Positions 13,823 to 15,030 of a DNA stretch of 15,030 bases are shown here, in pieces. The stretch's first letter is position 1, and every line of letters starts with the position of its first letter. Made by a program: the position numbers and the translations under genes. The notes beneath the pieces are model-generated. The model was given only the letters and a program-made list of their open reading frames with translations. It did not search any database and had not been told where the DNA came from. Where the stretch lies: positions 1-15,030 of the forward strand of contig JAEWNY010000098.1 in NCBI GenBank assembly GCA_023461075.1, in the 5' to 3' direction. Source of the stretch: Pseudomonadota bacterium (GTDB lineage Bacteria > Pseudomonadota > Gammaproteobacteria > Xanthomonadales > Xanthomonadaceae).

Positions 13823-14140
13823 TCAGCGCAACGCGACGGCCAGGGGCTCAATATCCGCCGTGCCGCGCGGACGCACCACGCGCGCGACTTCCACACCATC
13901 ACGCATCAACACCAGCGTCGGCCACAACTTCACCCTGAAACTGCGGCCGAGCGGGCGGCCGCGTCCATCCTCCACCCGGACGTGCTGCAGCGAAGGATGC
14001 GCGGCCACCAAGGCATCCACGCTCGCCCGCGCCGCCATGCAATGACCGCACCAATCGGTTCCGAAATCGAGCAGCACCTCGCCGCTCGCGGCATCGACCT
14101 CTTCGCGGGTCAGCGTTTCAGGCGCGTAGGGCTGCCCCAT
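13823..14140 (-). CDS. Thioredoxin-fold protein with CGHC active site
   Basis: This is a 105-residue cytoplasmic thioredoxin-like protein with no signal peptide. The active site is DWCGHC (C31, C34) in LLDFGTDWCGHCMAARAS. The conserved cis-proline is P74 in KLWPTLVLM, followed by DGVEVARVVRPRG. CGHC, instead of the CGPC of classical thioredoxin, usually implies a more oxidising potential (established for the family, PDI-like). The start ATG 14140 is 3 bp after the nrdJb stop codon, so translation is probably coupled. The placement suggests it could reduce the cysteines of the class II ribonucleotide reductase, which needs a dithiol donor (inference). It could instead be a general thiol protein that only shares the transcript. 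Family assignment is secure. Confidence 0.93.
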   Translation of the reverse strand: MGQPYAPETLTREEVDAASGEVLLDFGTDWCGHCMAARASVDALVAAHPSLQHVRVEDGRGRPLGRSFRVKLWPTLVLMRDGVEVARVVRPRGTADIEPLAVALR

Positions 14141-14143
14141 CGA

Positions 14144-14947
14144 TCAACCACACTTGCTGTAACCGCAGTTGAGGCAGGTTGCGCAGCCGTCCATCAGCAC
14201 CAGAGCCTTGGTGCTGCACTTGTGGCACATGGTGGCGGTGGGCGGGAACGACACGCCCTCGCCGGTCACTTCGATCACTTCCTCGTCGCGCCCTTCGGCG
14301 GTGGTGCGATCGGCCGGCGGGCTCGGTTCAGCGTTTTTTTTTGAGCCGTTCTGCTGTTCTTCGTAGGCGCGGCGCTTCTCGGCGATCAGCGCGCGCTGGT
14401 GCTCGCTCATCTCCGTATCGCGCAGCATGCCGATGGTCTTGAGGTGGTCCTCGACGATCGAGCCAAGCTCGGCCACCAGCGACGGCATGTAGACGCCACC
14501 GGCCTTGAAGTAGCCGCCCTTCGGGTCGAACACCGCCTTCATTTCCTCGACCAGGAAGGTGACGTCGCTGCCCTTGCGGAACACCGCGGACATGATCCGG
14601 GTGAGCGCGACGATCCACTGGAAGTGCTCCATCGACTTGGAGTTGATGAAGACCTCGAACGGACGACGCTGCTCGTGGTCGGTACCGGCGTTGAGCACGA
14701 TATCGTTGATGGTCACGTACATCGCGTGCTCGACCAATGGCGACTTGATCTTGTAGGTGGAGCCGATCAGCACCTCGGGGCGCTCGATCTTCTCGTGCAT
14801 CTGGATGACGTTGTCCGCCACCGACTCGGCCTCGACCGTTTCGCGCGCCACGCTCGCGCCCTTGTCGGCCGGCTGCGCCTCGCGCGCCTTGTCCTCGGGG
14901 GTGACCACTGCGTAGCCCTTGATTTTCCTGTCGATCTTGACGGCCAT
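14144..14947 (-). CDS. nrdJb: NrdJb, C-terminal subunit of split class II ribonucleotide reductase
   Basis: This 267-residue protein corresponds to the C-terminal part of adenosylcobalamin-dependent ribonucleotide reductase, as in the split NrdJa/NrdJb of Pseudomonas. NrdJa holds the catalytic barrel and would lie elsewhere, probably just past the right edge. A TSCPD-type domain (about 56-172) includes STYKIKSPL, MYVTINDI, RPFEVFINSKS, ALTRIMSAVFRKG and MPSLVAELGSIVEDHL. A charged linker (about 190-238) follows. The tail carries C241, C244, C255, C258, C261 and C266 in CHKC, CATCLNCGYSKCG, which is zinc-ribbon-like and may hold redox cysteines. ATG 14947 has AAGGA 5 nt upstream. The linker contains an A9 run on the coding strand (14342-14334, codons S202 to N205). 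A one-base slip either way would give a protein without the cysteine tail. The downstream thioredoxin-like gene begins 3 bp later. Name confidence is good; the individual roles of the cysteines are inferred. Confidence 0.85.
   Translation of the reverse strand: MAVKIDRKIKGYAVVTPEDKAREAQPADKGASVARETVEAESVADNVIQMHEKIERPEVLIGSTYKIKSPLVEHAMYVTINDIVLNAGTDHEQRRPFEVFINSKSMEHFQWIVALTRIMSAVFRKGSDVTFLVEEMKAVFDPKGGYFKAGGVYMPSLVAELGSIVEDHLKTIGMLRDTEMSEHQRALIAEKRRAYEEQQNGSKKNAEPSPPADRTTAEGRDEEVIEVTGEGVSFPPTATMCHKCSTKALVLMDGCATCLNCGYSKCG
14334..14342 (-). repeat. A9 homopolymer in the nrdJb coding strand
   Basis: Nine consecutive A residues in the mRNA sense fall on codons TCA-AAA-AAA-AAC. In such GC-rich coding sequence this is an exceptional run, because AAG or GGC-type codons would normally break it. 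Runs of nine A are known slippage sites for RNA polymerase, as in Thermus dnaX. Its use here is not shown. Confidence 0.9.
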
Positions 14948-15004
14948 GATGTCCTTGCCTGGATGTTGCGATTGATGCGTGGGTGTATGTCAGGTGGATG
15001 CGCA

Positions 15005-15029
15005 CCGCCGTCGCGCACGACGACGGCGG
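15005..15029. terminator. Perfect hairpin at the right edge
   Basis: CCGCCGTCG (15005-15013) and CGACGGCGG (15021-15029) pair perfectly over 9 bp with a 7-nt loop. It lies 58 bp before the nrdJb start. It could terminate an upstream minus-strand gene (perhaps nrdJa), or be part of the nrdJb leader. No T-run is visible. Confidence 0.4.
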
Positions 15030-15030
15030 G

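Noticed and set aside
1..15030. CRISPR array, tRNA/rRNA genes, insertion sequences, prophage or integrase, toxin-antitoxin or defence genes
   Set aside because: No regularly spaced repeats, no cloverleaf or rRNA sequence noticed, and no transposase or integrase motifs in any plausible frame. The content reads as ordinary chromosome.

Overview
The window looks like ordinary chromosome from a GC-rich gammaproteobacterium of the Xanthomonadaceae/Lysobacteraceae (Lysobacter, Luteimonas or Xanthomonas-like). This placement is an inference. It rests on high GC, the PhoP sequence type, a PepSY-phoP arrangement, a large VTGSR-type TonB-dependent receptor, and a split class II ribonucleotide reductase subunit of the NrdJb type. 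There is no rRNA, tRNA, insertion sequence, prophage, CRISPR array or obvious foreign island. Fifteen protein genes fill the window; only two (7986-9158 and 13435-13818) are on the plus strand. No gene-free stretch exceeds about 265 bp.

Left part (1-5152, all minus strand). phoP runs off the left edge and is preceded by a small exported PepSY-like protein. Next come dusA (tRNA dihydrouridine synthase) and a 959-residue TonB-dependent outer-membrane receptor. The receptor has a recognisable promoter and a dyad-rich leader.

Middle (5153-9974). Three small exported proteins of unknown function lie on the minus strand (5415-5870, 6041-6484, 6609-7082), followed by a HAD-family hydrolase. Divergent from the hydrolase is a lipoprotein PQQ-type aldose dehydrogenase, which converges on a lytic transglycosylase.

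Right part (10006-15030). Closely packed minus-strand genes run GNAT acetyltransferase, SDR oxidoreductase, CPA2-type cation/proton antiporter, and possibly the lytic transglycosylase. Upstream lies an exported two-EF-hand protein with a convincing intrinsic terminator, then a divergent SnoaL/NTF2-like gene. Last are a thioredoxin-like gene and nrdJb, separated by 3 bp.

Most interesting observations. First, GTT direct repeats phased at 11 bp occur both in front of the PepSY-phoP operon and in the divergent region between the EF-hand and SnoaL-like genes. They could be PhoP-type boxes linking a divalent-cation-responsive regulator to a calcium-binding protein. Second, an uninterrupted run of nine A residues in the nrdJb message lies in the linker just before the C-terminal cysteine cluster. 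A slip of one base in either direction would give a truncated protein lacking the cysteines. Neither is demonstrated; both are sequence-based hypotheses. I found no defence system or wholly new multi-gene system.
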